64,000 nt of DNA from Neovahlkampfia damariscottae (GCA_016618085.1 JABLTG010000028.1:78344-142343); one strand, 5' to 3'. Shown: positions 18,732 to 30,298, numbered from the stretch's first letter. The notes: generated by a model from the sequence alone, not told the origin. A program made the numbers and translations.

Positions 18732-19466
18732 TTATGCTTTGAAAACAGAAGGACATTTATCTTTTGCGACACAAAACCTACAATTATTCATTGATGGCTT
18801 TGCAGGATATTTCTCTTCCCTTATTAAATTTGAAATTTTTAAAATCAATTTATGAATTGAGTTCATATCTTTCTCATTTGGTTTATATTCAATAACTTCA
18901 CCTGATTCAATTGATGATAAATAAGCTCTTTTTGGTAATTTTTGATATAAACGAACATAAGAATAACAATAAATTTGTAATTGTAATAAACTAAATGCTC
19001 TGTTTAAATGAGTTTTAAATTCCATTATAATGACTTCATTATTCTGAACTTCTTTATCTACTCTGTCAAATATACCGGTGAATCTTGTATTTTCTTCAAT
19101 ATTAAATGAAAACTTCTTTTCAATCAGTAACGGATTCGTATTTGATTTAAGACCTTCTCGTCTAAAAAAACCACTCAAATAATTCTTTCCTTTTAAAATC
19201 CAATCTTCTTCATTTTCAAGTTTTGGTTCAATTAAATTTACTTCTTTTTTCCATTCTTCCATGAATTTTGAATTTAAATCTTCAATAGAAATTTGGTTTT
19301 TATTTTTTTTTGCTTCTCCAAAAACAGCCACTGCTTCGTGAAGACTTTTCCCAAATACAGTATGAACAGTTGGAATAAAAGGCATTTTCTCTACAAATTG
19401 ATATTTAAATTTAAGTGGACATGATTGAAAAGCCTCCAAACGTGAGAAAGAGAGAAACACTTTCAT
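18732..19466 (-). CDS. Cas4/RecB-type PD-(D/E)XK nuclease with Fe-S cysteines
   Basis: An intronless 244-residue protein. The start LSFSRLEAFQSCPLKFKY is the classic opening of AddB/RecB/Cas4-like nucleases. Candidate active-site residues are H43 (KSLHEAV), D134 (GIFDRVD) and E149/K151 (MEFKT), followed by QLQIYCY. Cys16 plus Cys229, Cys232 and Cys238 (CRFCVAKDKC) match the 4Fe-4S cluster layout of this family. It is free-standing, unlike the DNA2 fusion at 32.6 kb. The family is mostly prokaryotic and viral; transfer is plausible but unproven. A role in DNA end processing is inferred. Confidence 0.75.
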   Translation of the reverse strand: MKVFLSFSRLEAFQSCPLKFKYQFVEKMPFIPTVHTVFGKSLHEAVAVFGEAKKNKNQISIEDLNSKFMEEWKKEVNLIEPKLENEEDWILKGKNYLSGFFRREGLKSNTNPLLIEKKFSFNIEENTRFTGIFDRVDKEVQNNEVIIMEFKTHLNRAFSLLQLQIYCYSYVRLYQKLPKRAYLSSIESGEVIEYKPNEKDMNSIHKLILKISNLIREEKYPAKPSMNNCRFCVAKDKCPSVFKA

Positions 19467-19493
19467 TGGGTGAAAATAAATTTTATTTTAAAT

Positions 19494-20164
19494 TTAAGTA
19501 GGTTTAATATTTTTTGAAAATTTCAATGGAAATGATAATGGTATTACAAGATATTTCACAGAAATTGTGCCATCAAAATCCAAAGCAATTTGACCATTGT
19601 TATTTATATCATTAGCCATTTGTTGAATAACTGTATTTGGAACTTCACTTGTTGTAAGTCTGTAATTAAAAACAAGGGTAAATGTACTTGTTGCTTGAGG
19701 GTTAATTGTTCCAACGTTTTTTTCGTTCATTTTTCCAACAATTTGTGTTTTATATTTTACGTCCATAATGACACTTTCAATCGGTATTGGTACCATTCCT
19801 GTATAATTTGCACTGAATGTAGCAGTTCCTTGAACAATTATCGGTGGATTTGCGTTAGGATCAACTAGGTAACAAAAATAAAAAAATAAAAATTTGAAAA
19901 TACCTGAGAACTGAATAAGATTGAATCCATCTTGTTTCACAGTTGGAATACGAGGATAAACATAATATATTCCATATCCAGCTGCTCCAGCAACTCCAGC
20001 AGTCGCAATAAGACATAAACAACAACAAATTCCTAAAATGCATGATAAGAATAGGCTAACGGTTTAAAAAGTATTCTTAGATACCATCCTACACTACATG
20101 TTGCAAATAAACCTCCTCCAGAAGAAGCTTTTCCAATGGAAGTGTACTCTATTTCTGCAGGCAT
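19494..20164 (-). CDS. LEA14-like single-pass membrane protein
   Basis: Three exons; introns at 20056-20084 (29 nt) and 19865-19903 (39 nt). The ATG at 20164 lies 17 nt from TTGGTCA (plus TGACCAA, 20181-20187). A cytosolic stretch is followed by a cysteine-rich transmembrane helix (ILGICCCLCLIATAGVAG). Then comes a beta-sandwich domain of about 140 residues with GTATFSANYTGMVPIPIESV and TSTFTLVFNYRLTTSEVPNT, resembling LEA14/NDR1 (LEA_2) domains. Function unknown. The helix placement supports the chosen splice sites. Confidence 0.6.
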
Positions 20165-20388
20165 GATTTTAAAATGAGTTTGACCAATAAAACAATTTTA
20201 AATATTGCTGTTTCTTGTTCACTGGTATTTATTGTTTCTTCACTGTAAAAAAACTGCCAAATTAAGTTTTGGAATGGATTCGAAAATAAATTTTCCGCCA
20301 ATGAAATTAATTCTCTTAATCGCCAATCATCTATTAATTTAGTTTGGACCAATAAAAATTCCAGCTCATTTCCAAGTGGACAACAAAG

Positions 20389-22670
20389 ATGAAGTACTTA
20401 TTTGTAACTCTCGCTGTTATTTTATGTGTTGTTCAATCACAATTCATTCAACCAAAACAACCAGTTGTAAGAATTTACTCATTTTCACACTTATGTAGGC
20501 TCCTCCACGTACACCAAACTTTCAACCTGCTGAAGGTGGACGTGAATTAAATATCAATTTTACTACTACTGCTTCAACAACTAATGCTGGAACTATTAAA
20601 TTTGTCATTAATAATTATGGAATTCCTCAAATTCAATTAGTTTTCACAACAAAAAACAACGAAACAGGAACAGACCCTATTGGTTTTTCTATGGACAGAC
20701 TTATATCTTATAAAGATACCAATGGGCAAACAGGATTTCAAGAAGGTCAAGACCAAGTTTTACAAGTTTTCAATTTTAATGATATTCTTTTGAATACAAA
20801 TTGGTCAGAAATTGATTCACAAACTTATACTTCTGGTTCTGCAACTATCTATAACATCCTTTTCAACCTTACAAAACCAGATAACACATTTTCATGTGGT
20901 GTTTATTTTCACATTCAATGTGCTCCACAAGAAGTTTTGAATAATGCTACAAATCAATACCTCACACCAAACGTTGTAAAAATTTCACTTTCATTAAAAA
21001 ACATTGCTGGAATTGCTCCTGCAGCAACAGGACTTGCTCTTGGTGGAATTTTAATGGTTAAAGGTGGAATTCCAAAACCAAAAGTTCCTCAAAAATCACC
21101 AACACCAACACCTTCAGCTGCTCCAAAATCATCACCTTTACCAAAGATGTCAGGTGGTACAATGCCAAAAATGTCAGGACAACCAATGACTTCAACAATG
21201 CCAAAAATGTCAGGTCAACCTGCTCCTAAACAATCATCAGGTCCACAACCGAAACCTTCACAAGGAACTTCACCTAAACAATCATCAGGACCTCAACCAC
21301 AACCTTCATCAGGACCTGGACCAAAACAATCATCAGGACCTCAACCACAACCATCATCAGGACCTGGACCTAAACAATCATCAGGACCTCAACCACAACC
21401 TTCATCAGGTCCACAACCACAACCATCATCAGGACCTGGACCTAAACAATCATCAGGACCTCAACCACAGCCTTCACAAGGTGTTCAACCACAACCTTCA
21501 CAAGGACCTGGACCAAAACAATCAACAGGACCACAACCACAACCTTCAGGAGGTGTACAACCACAGCCATCAGGGGGTGTACAACCACAACCATCTGGGG
21601 GTGTTCAACCACAACCTTCACAAGGAACTTCACCAAAACAATCATCAGGACCTCAACCACAACCTTCAGGAGGAGTACAACCGCAACCATCTTCAATGCC
21701 AATGATATCTCAAGGAAGTTCTCCAAAACAATCACAAGGTGCACCTCAAACATCAACAATGCCAATGAACTCAGGAGGTGTTCAACCACAACCATCAGGG
21801 GCTCCTCAAACATCAGTAATGCCAAAAAATTCAGGAGCATTTGATATGTTTGAAACTTTTTCAGTTCAAAACACAAAACCTGCGCCACCACGTCCTGCTC
21901 AACCTAGAAGACCAAATGAAAACAGAGATGGACAATCAAAAGTTGGATTAGCTTTCAATTCTCAATCAACTACTGATGATGCATTTCTTTCTTGGGAAGA
22001 ATACGTTGTTGTTTTGGAAAATAGTGTTTATTCACTCAAAAATGTTACTGTATCAAACTTTACTGAATTTCAATATGAAAGACCAGCTCAAGTCAAACCA
22101 AATCCTGTGACATCACAAATGCCAAAACAATCTGCAATGCCGAAACAATCTGGAGGTCCACAACAATCTGCAATGCCTAAACAATCTGGATCACCAAAAC
22201 AATCGGCAATGCCAAAGAAATCTGGAGGTGCTTTTGATTTAAGTCCAGATATGATGAACATTGCTGCCAATTCACCAGCTCCAAAACAATCTGGATCACC
22301 AAAACAATCCGCAATGCCTAAACAATCAGGAGGTCCACAACAATCTTCAATGCCTAAACAATCAGGTGGAATGCCAAAACAATCTGCAATGCCAAAACAA
22401 TCAGGAATGCCAAAAGTTTCACCAAGTCCAAATCCAGTAAATCCATCTCGCCCACCACCATTGAACAATGGAGGTTTACCATTGAAACCAGGTTTCACTT
22501 ATTTAAGAGTGTGGTATAGCGTTGAAGGAAAACCAACAGAAATGGAATGGGATCCTTATATTGGAGTTTCAGAAATTTTAGATTCAAACACAACATCAGA
22601 TGCTGGCAAAACTTTACCATATTTATTGTCAATTCTTGTTTCAATTGTTTTTGTTGCAATTTTCAATTAA
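20389..22670 (+). CDS. Mucin-like P/S/Q-rich surface protein, likely GPI-anchored
   Basis: The ATG at 20389 begins a signal peptide (MKYLFVTLAVILCVVQSQF). A 32-nt intron (20467-20498) follows, then a beta-rich domain of about 180 residues. Next are two low-complexity repeat blocks: SSGPQPQP/SGPGPKQ units at about 21220-21850 and MPKQSGGPQQS units at about 22110-22420. A spacer domain sits between them. The C-terminus has a short hydrophobic tail (LPYLLSILVSIVFVAIFN) after a small-residue stretch, as in GPI-anchored proteins. About 749 residues. It is probably a cell-coat or adhesion protein; Ser/Thr-rich repeats could be glycosylated or phosphoglycosylated. Confidence 0.7.
21217..21850 (+). 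repeat. Coding minisatellite, SSGPQPQP-type units
   Basis: Degenerate in-frame repeats encoding units such as SSGPQPQP, SSGPGPKQ and SGGVQPQP. Period changes between 8 and 16 residues; nearly identical neighbouring units suggest recent expansion. Confidence 0.8.
22110..22420 (+). repeat. Coding repeat, MPKQSGG-type units
   Basis: In-frame repeats of MPKQSGG, SPKQSA and PQQSAMPKQ, separated from the first repeat block by a non-repetitive domain. Confidence 0.75.
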
Positions 22671-22714
22671 AATTTCCAATTTTCAAATAAGCTAATTTTT
22701 TTATTTCAAAACTT

Positions 22715-23971
22715 TTATTTCACGTAGTTTCTGTGAACTGCATAGACCGCTCTTTCAACAATTCCAATCAACAAATCAAAAGTCTTTCCAAGTTTTTCAA
22801 GTTGAACTTTGTCTTTAATACTGTACATATAACTCCCTAAATATGTACACATGATTAATTCATGAATTAAACATGATTTGAACATTTCTTCAACTGACTC
22901 CAAAGAAATTTTTTTTCCAGTTTTTGTTGACATTTTGGTTTGATAAACTTTAAGAATTTCATCTTGTTTTTCAGCCAAAACATCACTAGTCAATGAATGT
23001 ACTGAATTTCTAACAACATCCAATAATCCACATCCAACTGTAATACAATTCCAATCGATTAAACAAATGTTGTCATCTTTATCAAAAATCATATTATCAG
23101 TTCTAAAATCTCCATGAACAATAGTCTTTGGATATTTTTCGGATTGATCTACAATGTATTGATGAAGCAATTTCGAAAAGTCCATGTCTTTCAAATCAGT
23201 AATGAATTGTTTGATGTTTGATTTTTCAAATTTTGTACCTTCAAAATTTAATCCAAGAACAACATCAATCAATTGATTCCATGCTATCATTTGTGCATTT
23301 ATGAATTCTTTCACATTTTCTTCGTTGTATTTTGCCCAATTTTTCTTTTTTTCTTCTGTATCACAAACAGTCTTGAAATTTCTTTTTCCAAAAGCAGAAT
23401 GATAGTTAAATGCAAAAACACTTGGAATCCATTCAAGATTTACTGATTTCATAAAATCATCATTATTTCCAATCCTCACTCCAAGTCCCTCTTTTTCGGA
23501 AAACTCGTGCCAATAAGTCCCATGTAAGTCAATAATTTCATCAAGAGCAAGGTAGAATTGTTTCATTGAAATTGACCCTTTTGATTGATCAATTACTCTT
23601 CCCTCATTTCTTAAGAATCCATTTTCCATTATCATGACAAAATCACCTTCCAAAAAATCTGAATAAAAAAGTTGTGGAATTGAGTTGCTTTGATAAAACT
23701 TGTACCAATCTATTTCCCTTTTGTAGTGACCTCCATATGTCATATCAAACATAGATTGTAATTCACCAAGAAATTTAATAATTATTGATTCTGGATGTAG
23801 TTTCTTTTCATCCAAAGGTTGTTTATATGTCATGTTCACAACATAAACTGAGGACATACCTCCTTGTGTATTTGGTGGTGTAATTTTGACTTCTTTGATT
23901 TCATTAAATTGTGGAAGAGCTAATTTAATCCATTCTAAAGTTAAATCTTTTTCGTTTCTTGGAATAATCAT
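22715..23971 (-). CDS. APH-fold kinase (EcKinase/CHK-like)
   Basis: Intronless, 418 residues, start MIIPRNEKDLTLEWIKLALP, with CCAATCA (minus) about 41 nt upstream. An N-lobe with GGMSSVYVV (glycine loop-like) and IIIKFLGE (ATP-binding lysine) leads to the catalytic motif VHGDFRTDNMIF and metal-binding LIDW. This is the aminoglycoside phosphotransferase fold shared by choline and ecdysteroid kinase-like enzymes. The substrate is a small molecule of unknown identity. Length and motif order fit the EcKinase-like branch. Confidence 0.75.
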   Translation of the reverse strand: MIIPRNEKDLTLEWIKLALPQFNEIKEVKITPPNTQGGMSSVYVVNMTYKQPLDEKKLHPESIIIKFLGELQSMFDMTYGGHYKREIDWYKFYQSNSIPQLFYSDFLEGDFVMIMENGFLRNEGRVIDQSKGSISMKQFYLALDEIIDLHGTYWHEFSEKEGLGVRIGNNDDFMKSVNLEWIPSVFAFNYHSAFGKRNFKTVCDTEEKKKNWAKYNEENVKEFINAQMIAWNQLIDVVLGLNFEGTKFEKSNIKQFITDLKDMDFSKLLHQYIVDQSEKYPKTIVHGDFRTDNMIFDKDDNICLIDWNCITVGCGLLDVVRNSVHSLTSDVLAEKQDEILKVYQTKMSTKTGKKISLESVEEMFKSCLIHELIMCTYLGSYMYSIKDKVQLEKLGKTFDLLIGIVERAVYAVHRNYVK

Positions 23972-24387
23972 GTGAGTTGTTGTGTGTAGTGGAGCAGGTG
24001 AAAAAAGAAAATGATTGGTTGATTTTATAGATTGGAAATCAATTTGGAAATTGATTTTTCAACATCATTAATTAAAATATATCCAAAATATAAGAATTTT
24101 TCATTTTTCATTTGTTGAAAGAAAGTGTAAAGCATAATTTTTTTTTCTTTTGAGTTTATCTGAGATATATCATCAATAATATCTCTGTGACTATCCTCTG
24201 ATTTTAGGCTTTGATATCAAAGCATGATTTCAAAGTAACGGCTTCAACAAGAGGAAGATAAAAATTAAAGAAATTTTAAAAGTTCAAGTGAAGAAAAAGG
24301 GCTCGGTTACTTGAGTAAAAAAGAGCAGTATTCCTTCATAAATTTTTGAAAAGCACAAACAATATTTCATTGGTCAAAACAAAAAGA
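23972..24387. other. Intergenic, promoters only
   Basis: Divergent spacer between the APH-like and copine genes. It contains TGATTGG (24012-24018) for the minus-strand gene and TTGGTCA (24370-24376) for copine. No ORF or RNA was recognised. Confidence 0.45.
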
Positions 24388-26592
24388 ATGTCTGAGGAAA
24401 AAATTTTGCAATCGTTCAGAGATGTTCTAAAGAATCCAACCAACGCTTCAAGCTTTGTGGATATGATGGCAGGAATTAAAGAAGAGCAAGATTTTGACGA
24501 GGAAGAAGCAACAATAGAAACAAAAATAGAGACACCTATACCTTTTGAAGATAGTTTTTTTGAAACTCCAATGACCATAAAATTAGGAGGTATATGGATT
24601 CAGTTTTTATTTAAATTTTTTTCAAAGAAATTCCTAAACAAAACAAATTTTTAACGAGTGGTTCTAATATAATAAAACAAAGTGGATTACTTCCAACACT
24701 TGAAGAAACTGAAAATTTATTAAATGATCCAAATGTAATTTTGGATCCATCAGAAGAAAAACGACCTTCTCTAACACCTGGTTATTTTGAAAAAAGACCT
24801 TCACTTTTTGATCCTTTGGATATTCAAACAATAAAAAGATCAATGAGTAAAAAAAAATAGATTTCTAAATGTTTTATAAATAGGCACACTTGTTTGTGTT
24901 TCACCACAATTTCAATTATCCTTTAAAATAAAAGACATCAAAGAAAAAGAGAATTTAATGATTTCAGTTTATAGAAAAGAATTAAATGAAAAAATATTTA
25001 TCGGAAATACTGAATTTAGTTCTGATTTTACTTTTACAACTAAAATAACCATTTCCTATCAATTTGAAAATTTAAAAAAATATAACTTTGAATTAAAGAA
25101 TGAAAAAGGAGATGTTATTGGAAAATCAAATTGTTTTATACAAGAATTATGTACTAAAGAATTAAGAAAAGAATTGTTTTTAAAAAACAAAAAAAATGAA
25201 CCAATAGGATCATTAGAAATTTTAGCCAACAAAAAAAATCCTTATATCTCAAATGAAGATAAACATAAAAATACACAGAAAGAAATATATCTTGATATTA
25301 AAATTGAAATGGAAGGATTAAAAAAAATGGAAAATTATTTCAAACTTTCACTTGATTCATCAGATATGAATTTTATTAAAATTTATGAAAGTGAAATTGT
25401 TAAAAAGACAAAAAATCCAAAATTTAAAAAGTTTTCAATTCCATTGACAAAAAAATTAAAAAATGATCAAAAATTAATGAAAATTGATTTTTATTCTGGA
25501 AAAAGTTTTACTGGTCGAATTATTGGAAAATATAATAGATTATTAGAAATTGAAAGAGTTACAATGTATGATAAAGAAAGTAGAGAATGTGGAAGTATAA
25601 AATTAAATTTAAATGAAAGAACCGAAACTGTTTTAGAATTAAATTATCAATTTTCATTTTTAGATTTCATAAAATCAGGTTTAAAATTTAATGTTATTTT
25701 TGGTATTGATTTTTCAAATTATAATCAAAAACCATTACAATATTATAATTTACATCAAAAAAAATCAAAAAATGATTTTAATGAATATGAAAAAGTTATG
25801 AATTCTTTTATTGAAATACTAAAAGTCTATGATTCAAATTTTAAAGTTTTAGCATTTGGAAATGATGATAACGAAAAATATGTTGACCTATCAAATTCAT
25901 ATGACTCCAATGATCCAATCAATGTTTATCAACAATTTTTGAAAAAAGTAAAATTTGGATCAATGAGAAATAAGAATTTAGAAAATCCCAATTCACCTGA
26001 ATATAATGGTACAAATGAATTTTATCATATTATTGATGATTTAATGAAAGAAAAAACATCAAATTTAGATACTTATACAATACTGATTTTATTAATTCCA
26101 AATGATTTTATAAATGTACGTCAAACTATTGAGAAATTTATTGAAGCATCAAATAATTCACCAATTTCTATTTTGATTGTTGGTATTGGTGATTCATCAT
26201 TTAAAACATTGAGATCAATCAATCCAGATCCAAAAATTAATTTTGAACGTCAAATTCAATTTATTTTACAAGATAATATCCCTTATATAAATAATTTAAG
26301 ATTAGGAAATGTTAAAGCATGTAGAGAAGTATTTAGATTTTCGACATTGAATTCATTTGAAGGAAATGAAATGGATTTATCAACAAATTTATTATCATTT
26401 ATACCAAAACATATTGTTAAATTTATGACTTGTAAAGGTATTTCACCAGATGATATTTCACATTATGATGAATTTGGACCAACAACAAGTGGTGGTTTTA
26501 CAATGATGACTCAAATGAAAAATATTGGTTCAAATATTGTTACTCAATCAAAAAGTAGATCTGGAAGTAAAATTAATTCAAAAAATAAATAA
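24388..26592 (+). CDS. Copine family protein
   Basis: The ATG at 24388 lies 11 nt after TTGGTCA. Introns are at 24590-24627 and 24847-24883. An N-terminal acidic/Ser-Pro extension of about 130 residues is followed by two C2 domains: one with LSFKIKDIKEKENLMISVYR, one with IYLDIKIEMEGLKKME and FKKFSIPL. The C-terminal copine/von Willebrand A-like domain includes FNVIFGIDFSNYN and PISILIVGIGDSSFK. Copines bind membranes in response to calcium. Here the acidic calcium-binding loops look sparse and the metal site reads DFSNYN, so calcium dependence is uncertain. Confidence 0.82.
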
Positions 26593-26650
26593 TTTAAAAA
26601 TTTTTTAAATGTTTTAATTTTTTGTCTTCAATCATTGGTCAACTCTGAAA

Positions 26651-27298
26651 ATGATTGAAAAGTTGAAGTTGTCACTGTTGCTCATTTTGATTTTTATTAT
26701 TTTTGTTTATTCAGTCAAGAATGAAAAAGAAGCAAAGCAACTTGAAGCAAGAATTATGAAATTAAAAAATGAAATTAATCAACACCAAAAGAAGTTGGAC
26801 AAAGCTCATTCTAGAAAATTAATGACCAAAAGAGTTCCTTATTCAGTTAGAAGAAAATTAATTCAAAAACCTAAAAAAACAAAAAAAAAAAAACTGACTT
26901 CAAGAGAAAGAGAAATGAGACATTTAATATCAAGAAAAATGAGAAAGAGATCAAAGAGAAAAGGTAAAAGAAATGATGATTATATAAAAAAGATACCAAA
27001 ATATGTTAAAGCTCCAAAAGCTCCAAAAAGTCAAAAAATGCCGAGAATTCCAAAATTAAAGGAAGGAAAACAATTTAAATTACCAAAGATGCCAAAGATG
27101 CCAAAATTTAAAATGCCAAAACGTAGAAATCCAAAATTCAAAGCTCCTTCTTATTATGGAAGAGTAAATCATGAAGACCATGATGATTATTATGGACATG
27201 ACGAAGAGCACGATGATAGAGATCACCATGATGATGATTATCACCGTTCTTCTTATTCAAGAAGATCAAAGTACAAAAGAAGAAGAGACGAATTGTAA
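26651..27298 (+). CDS. Secreted/ER basic protein with His/Asp tail and RDEL end
   Basis: The signal peptide (MIEKLKLSLLLILIFIIFVYS) is followed by a short coiled coil, a very lysine-rich region with KMPKMPKFKMPK repeats, and a tail rich in His and Asp (HEDHDDYYGHDEEHDDRDHH). The protein ends RRRDEL. The RDEL terminus resembles the KDEL/HDEL retrieval signal, suggesting ER residence. The His/Asp tail could bind divalent metal or calcium. A CATTGGTCA element ends about 13 nt before the ATG. No family recognised. Confidence 0.6.
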   Translation: MIEKLKLSLLLILIFIIFVYSVKNEKEAKQLEARIMKLKNEINQHQKKLDKAHSRKLMTKRVPYSVRRKLIQKPKKTKKKKLTSREREMRHLISRKMRKRSKRKGKRNDDYIKKIPKYVKAPKAPKSQKMPRIPKLKEGKQFKLPKMPKMPKFKMPKRRNPKFKAPSYYGRVNHEDHDDYYGHDEEHDDRDHHDDDYHRSSYSRRSKYKRRRDEL

Positions 27299-27332
27299 AA
27301 AAAAAAATAAAATTTTATTTTATAATTTACAT

Positions 27333-28262
27333 TCAATAGAAGTATTTTGATTCATACTGACCATACTCTTCATCATATTCGTCTTCATAATTATCTTCTT
27401 CAAAGAATTCTTCATGAGAATCTTCAAGGATACTTGTTGGAAGAGGAGCAGATAGAACTATGTTTTGTAATTCATGAAGTCTTTTTAAAGTAAGATATGG
27501 ATCAAAAGCACGAGTTCCATATTGAAACTCTTGTTTTAAACATATCAATTCATTCTTGACTTCGCTTGTACATCTCCAACGTTTTTCAATTACATTTTTT
27601 GAAACGTTGATATATTTGAAATTACTTTGTATTTTTGATCTTTCTGAGTGTAAATTCTTCAAAATTTGCTCTGTATTTTGTAAAACTGTTTCAGTTTCTT
27701 CTAAAAAAAATTGTCGATCCAAACAATCCAATGAAACCTCTTCTTCAAGTTCATTTTTAGGTATAAAAATTAAGAGTTCTGTTGATGTTTCATCATTTGA
27801 TTCATATTTATTAGTTTTGACGTTAAAGTTATAATTCAAATTTAAAATGTTCATTTTGCAAAGTGGACAATTTGGTTTTATTTTTCTCCATTGTGAAATA
27901 CAGTCAAAACTAAACAAATAAGTGAATTAATTTTTTTTTGTCTGATACCAAAACTCATGAGAACATTCTTGTATTTTGGCTTTTTCTTTTGGTGCGTCTT
28001 GACAAATTGCACAAATTAAATCCAAATTTATTTTTTCAATTTCTTTAGTTTCAACTGTATAGTCTTTCTTTTTCTTTTTTTTTTCTTTTGGTTCCATTTT
28101 TTGTGGATAGTTAAAATTTTGAGTTTGTTGATTTGATGTGTGTTGATGTGGTTTTGGTGATGAATTTATTGATTTTTTTGGTGCTTTTGGTGTTTTAGGT
28201 GAGTTTTTATTGACTTGTCTCCTGTTTTTTGATTTGACTATGAGTGTGTGGTTATTTTGCAT
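27333..28262 (-). CDS. RING-HC E3 ubiquitin ligase-like protein
   Basis: Two exons split by a 39-nt intron (27910-27948) that falls inside the RING. Joined, the domain reads CAICQD...ECSHEFC, CFDCISQW and CPLC, a C3HC4 RING. The N-terminal 90 residues are basic and disordered (KSPKTPKAPKK-type). The C-terminus ends in an acidic, tyrosine-rich tail. The spacing and position of the RING near the middle resemble TOPORS/PHRF1-type ligases, but similarity beyond the RING is not evident. Confidence 0.72.
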
Positions 28263-28477
28263 TGAAAGTACGTTACATCACTTAAACAACAAATCAAATC
28301 AATTCAAGTTTATAAATAGAAACCAATTAGAAACAGGAAAAATTATTAACACAAAATAAAAACTCCTAATTTTTTGAAATTAAAATATTTTTCTTAAAAA
28401 AGCCAATTTGAACAACCAATCATTTGTTTTTTTGTCAACGTTAAATTTTTGACAGCTCAAGTCCATCGTCATCTCAT

Positions 28478-29329
28478 ATGACAAATTCTGAACTTCAAAT
28501 TTACTTACAAAAGTTGTATAAAACCTATGGAGAAACTGGTGGTGGTGGAAGAGATGAAAATTTAAAAAACAAAACTAAATTTGAAGCACAGTTTCTTCTT
28601 CTTGCAGAAAAGATTCAAGCATGTAGAAAAGAAATTTTAAAAAGAGAAGATGAAAAAATTACACAAGCAGCAAGAGCAAATATTAACCATAGAGTCAGAC
28701 AAATGTAAGAAAAAAAAAATCTCAACGTTATTGCAGGTTTTTAATCATCCAAAATGATCGTAAAAGAATTGGGAAAATTGGAAAGAATGTAAATTCAAAA
28801 AATTATTTAAAACTTTTTTTTTGGAAAGAAACAACAAGAATTGAGAGATTTGGATGTTCATTTAAAAGAATTAGAATCATTGGATAAAAAGAGATTTAGA
28901 AGAAAATATGATTCATCAAATTCATCATCTTCATCACCTGGTATGATTTTAGAAGTTCAAGGAGAGGATGATATGACACTTTTACCTCCAATTGATATTT
29001 CAGTTTCAAAAAAAAAAATTCTAGAGTATAGAGAACAATTAGACGCAGGAATTGAACAATTTTCTGAAAAACTTGGTGCATTAAAAGATATTGCATTGGA
29101 GACTAGAGACGAAGTTGATGCTCAAAATAAACAATTACAAAATATTTCAAATGGCGTTGAAACACAAAAGGGTAAACTTTTAAAATTCAATGAAGAATTG
29201 AAATCAATCACAAATCAAGTTAATTTATCAACCAAATTACTCTTTCTTTTTATTTTAGCTGTTATTTTAATGATATTAGCACTTATTTTGCTTGTTTATC
29301 TTATTGTTACTATTGGTTTTGGATTTTAA
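28478..29329 (+). CDS. Q-SNARE-like tail-anchored protein
   Basis: Three exons (28478-28704, 28737-28788, 28829-29329) give about 258 residues. The N-terminal half is helical. The C-terminal half contains heptads typical of a SNARE helix (ALKDIALETRDEVDAQNKQL, then GVETQKGKLLKFNEELK), then a C-terminal transmembrane helix (LLFLFILAVILMILALILLV). This layout fits Qb/Qc SNAREs such as Vti1 or syntaxin-6/8 relatives. The subclass is not certain. CCAATCA at 28414-28420 precedes the start. Confidence 0.6.
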
Positions 29330-29400
29330 ATTTTTGTAATTTTTAAAATAAAAAAATGAAAAAAATTTTTTTTTGAGCAAATTTTTTATCCAATCATGAA

Positions 29401-30206
29401 ATGGGAAACAAATTTATTGGAGAACGAATCTCTGATGAAAAAATAAAAGACTATGACGTGAATCGAGATAGTTTAAATTATATAAAATTACAACATACAA
29501 AAGAGCATACAATTGATTTTAATCCAGAAAATTTTAATAAAAGCAAAAAAAATTGCAAAATTTTATTAGTCGGTCAAAATAGAACAGGTCGAACCACTTT
29601 GGTTGATCATTTATCAGTAACCTATATATCATATCATAATTAATTAATTAGAGTTCAAAATTCAAAGAACAACCAGAATTTGATTCGGAAAACCCTTTTA
29701 TAAATACAACATACGAATACCAAGAAAAGGTGATTTTAATTGACGATATAACGATAAATTTAAAGTTTATTATACCAAAGAGGTAATAAAATTAATTTTT
29801 AATTTTTTTCAACAGAAAAGAACTTCTTCTTTCATTCATTCAATCAGTGAATGGAATTATGTTTTGTTATGAAGTCGGAAATAAATTAAATTTTGAAATG
29901 ATGAAATCATACCATCAATTAATTATAAATGATTCAAAACTACATCCTGAAACCAAAATGATTGTGGTAGCGACAAAAAAAGACGAAAAATCAAACGAAG
30001 AAATTATTGACGAAGATGTACAGAAATTTATTGCATTTTATGAATATCCATACATAGAAACAAGTTCAAAAACTTCATATAATATCAAAAAAACATTCGA
30101 ATTAATGCTCCAAGAGATTTATTTTCCAACTCCTAAAAACGACTTGAAGTTATCAAAATTTTTGAAACAAAATAAGATATTTGATGTTTCATTTCGATTT
30201 AGGTGA
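29401..30206 (+). CDS. Divergent Ras-like small GTPase
   Basis: Three exons (introns 29617-29651 and 29783-29815). The P-loop reads GQNRTGRTT, so the invariant lysine of GxxxxGK(S/T) is Arg64. The DxxG motif is not recognisable. ATKKD resembles the guanine-specificity N/TKxD motif, and ETSSK matches the SAK loop. A 50-residue N-terminal extension begins MGNKFIG. The substitutions suggest weak or absent nucleotide hydrolysis. CCAATCA lies 3 nt before the ATG, unusually close. Confidence 0.6.
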
Positions 30207-30298
30207 TATTTGAAAACTTGAAAAATTTTTATTTTGCATTTATTTTGTTTCGTCCAGATTTTTATATTTCATCCAATCACAGTATTCTGAAAAACCTC

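Noticed and set aside
20149-20352. 67-residue minus-strand frame between divergent genes
   Set aside because: It overlaps the promoter region and first exon of the LEA14-like gene and has no recognisable feature.
21442-21891. Long antisense frame across the mucin repeats
   Set aside because: The proline/glutamine repeat produces open frames in several phases; signal peptide, splice and C-terminal anchor all support the plus-strand gene.
21217-22420. Regularly spaced repeats resembling a CRISPR array
   Set aside because: Repeats are in frame, vary in length, lack unique spacers of constant size, and are part of a protein-coding gene.
22088-22498. Cysteine-rich antisense frame
   Set aside because: Shadow of the MPKQSGG repeats; no start context or domain.
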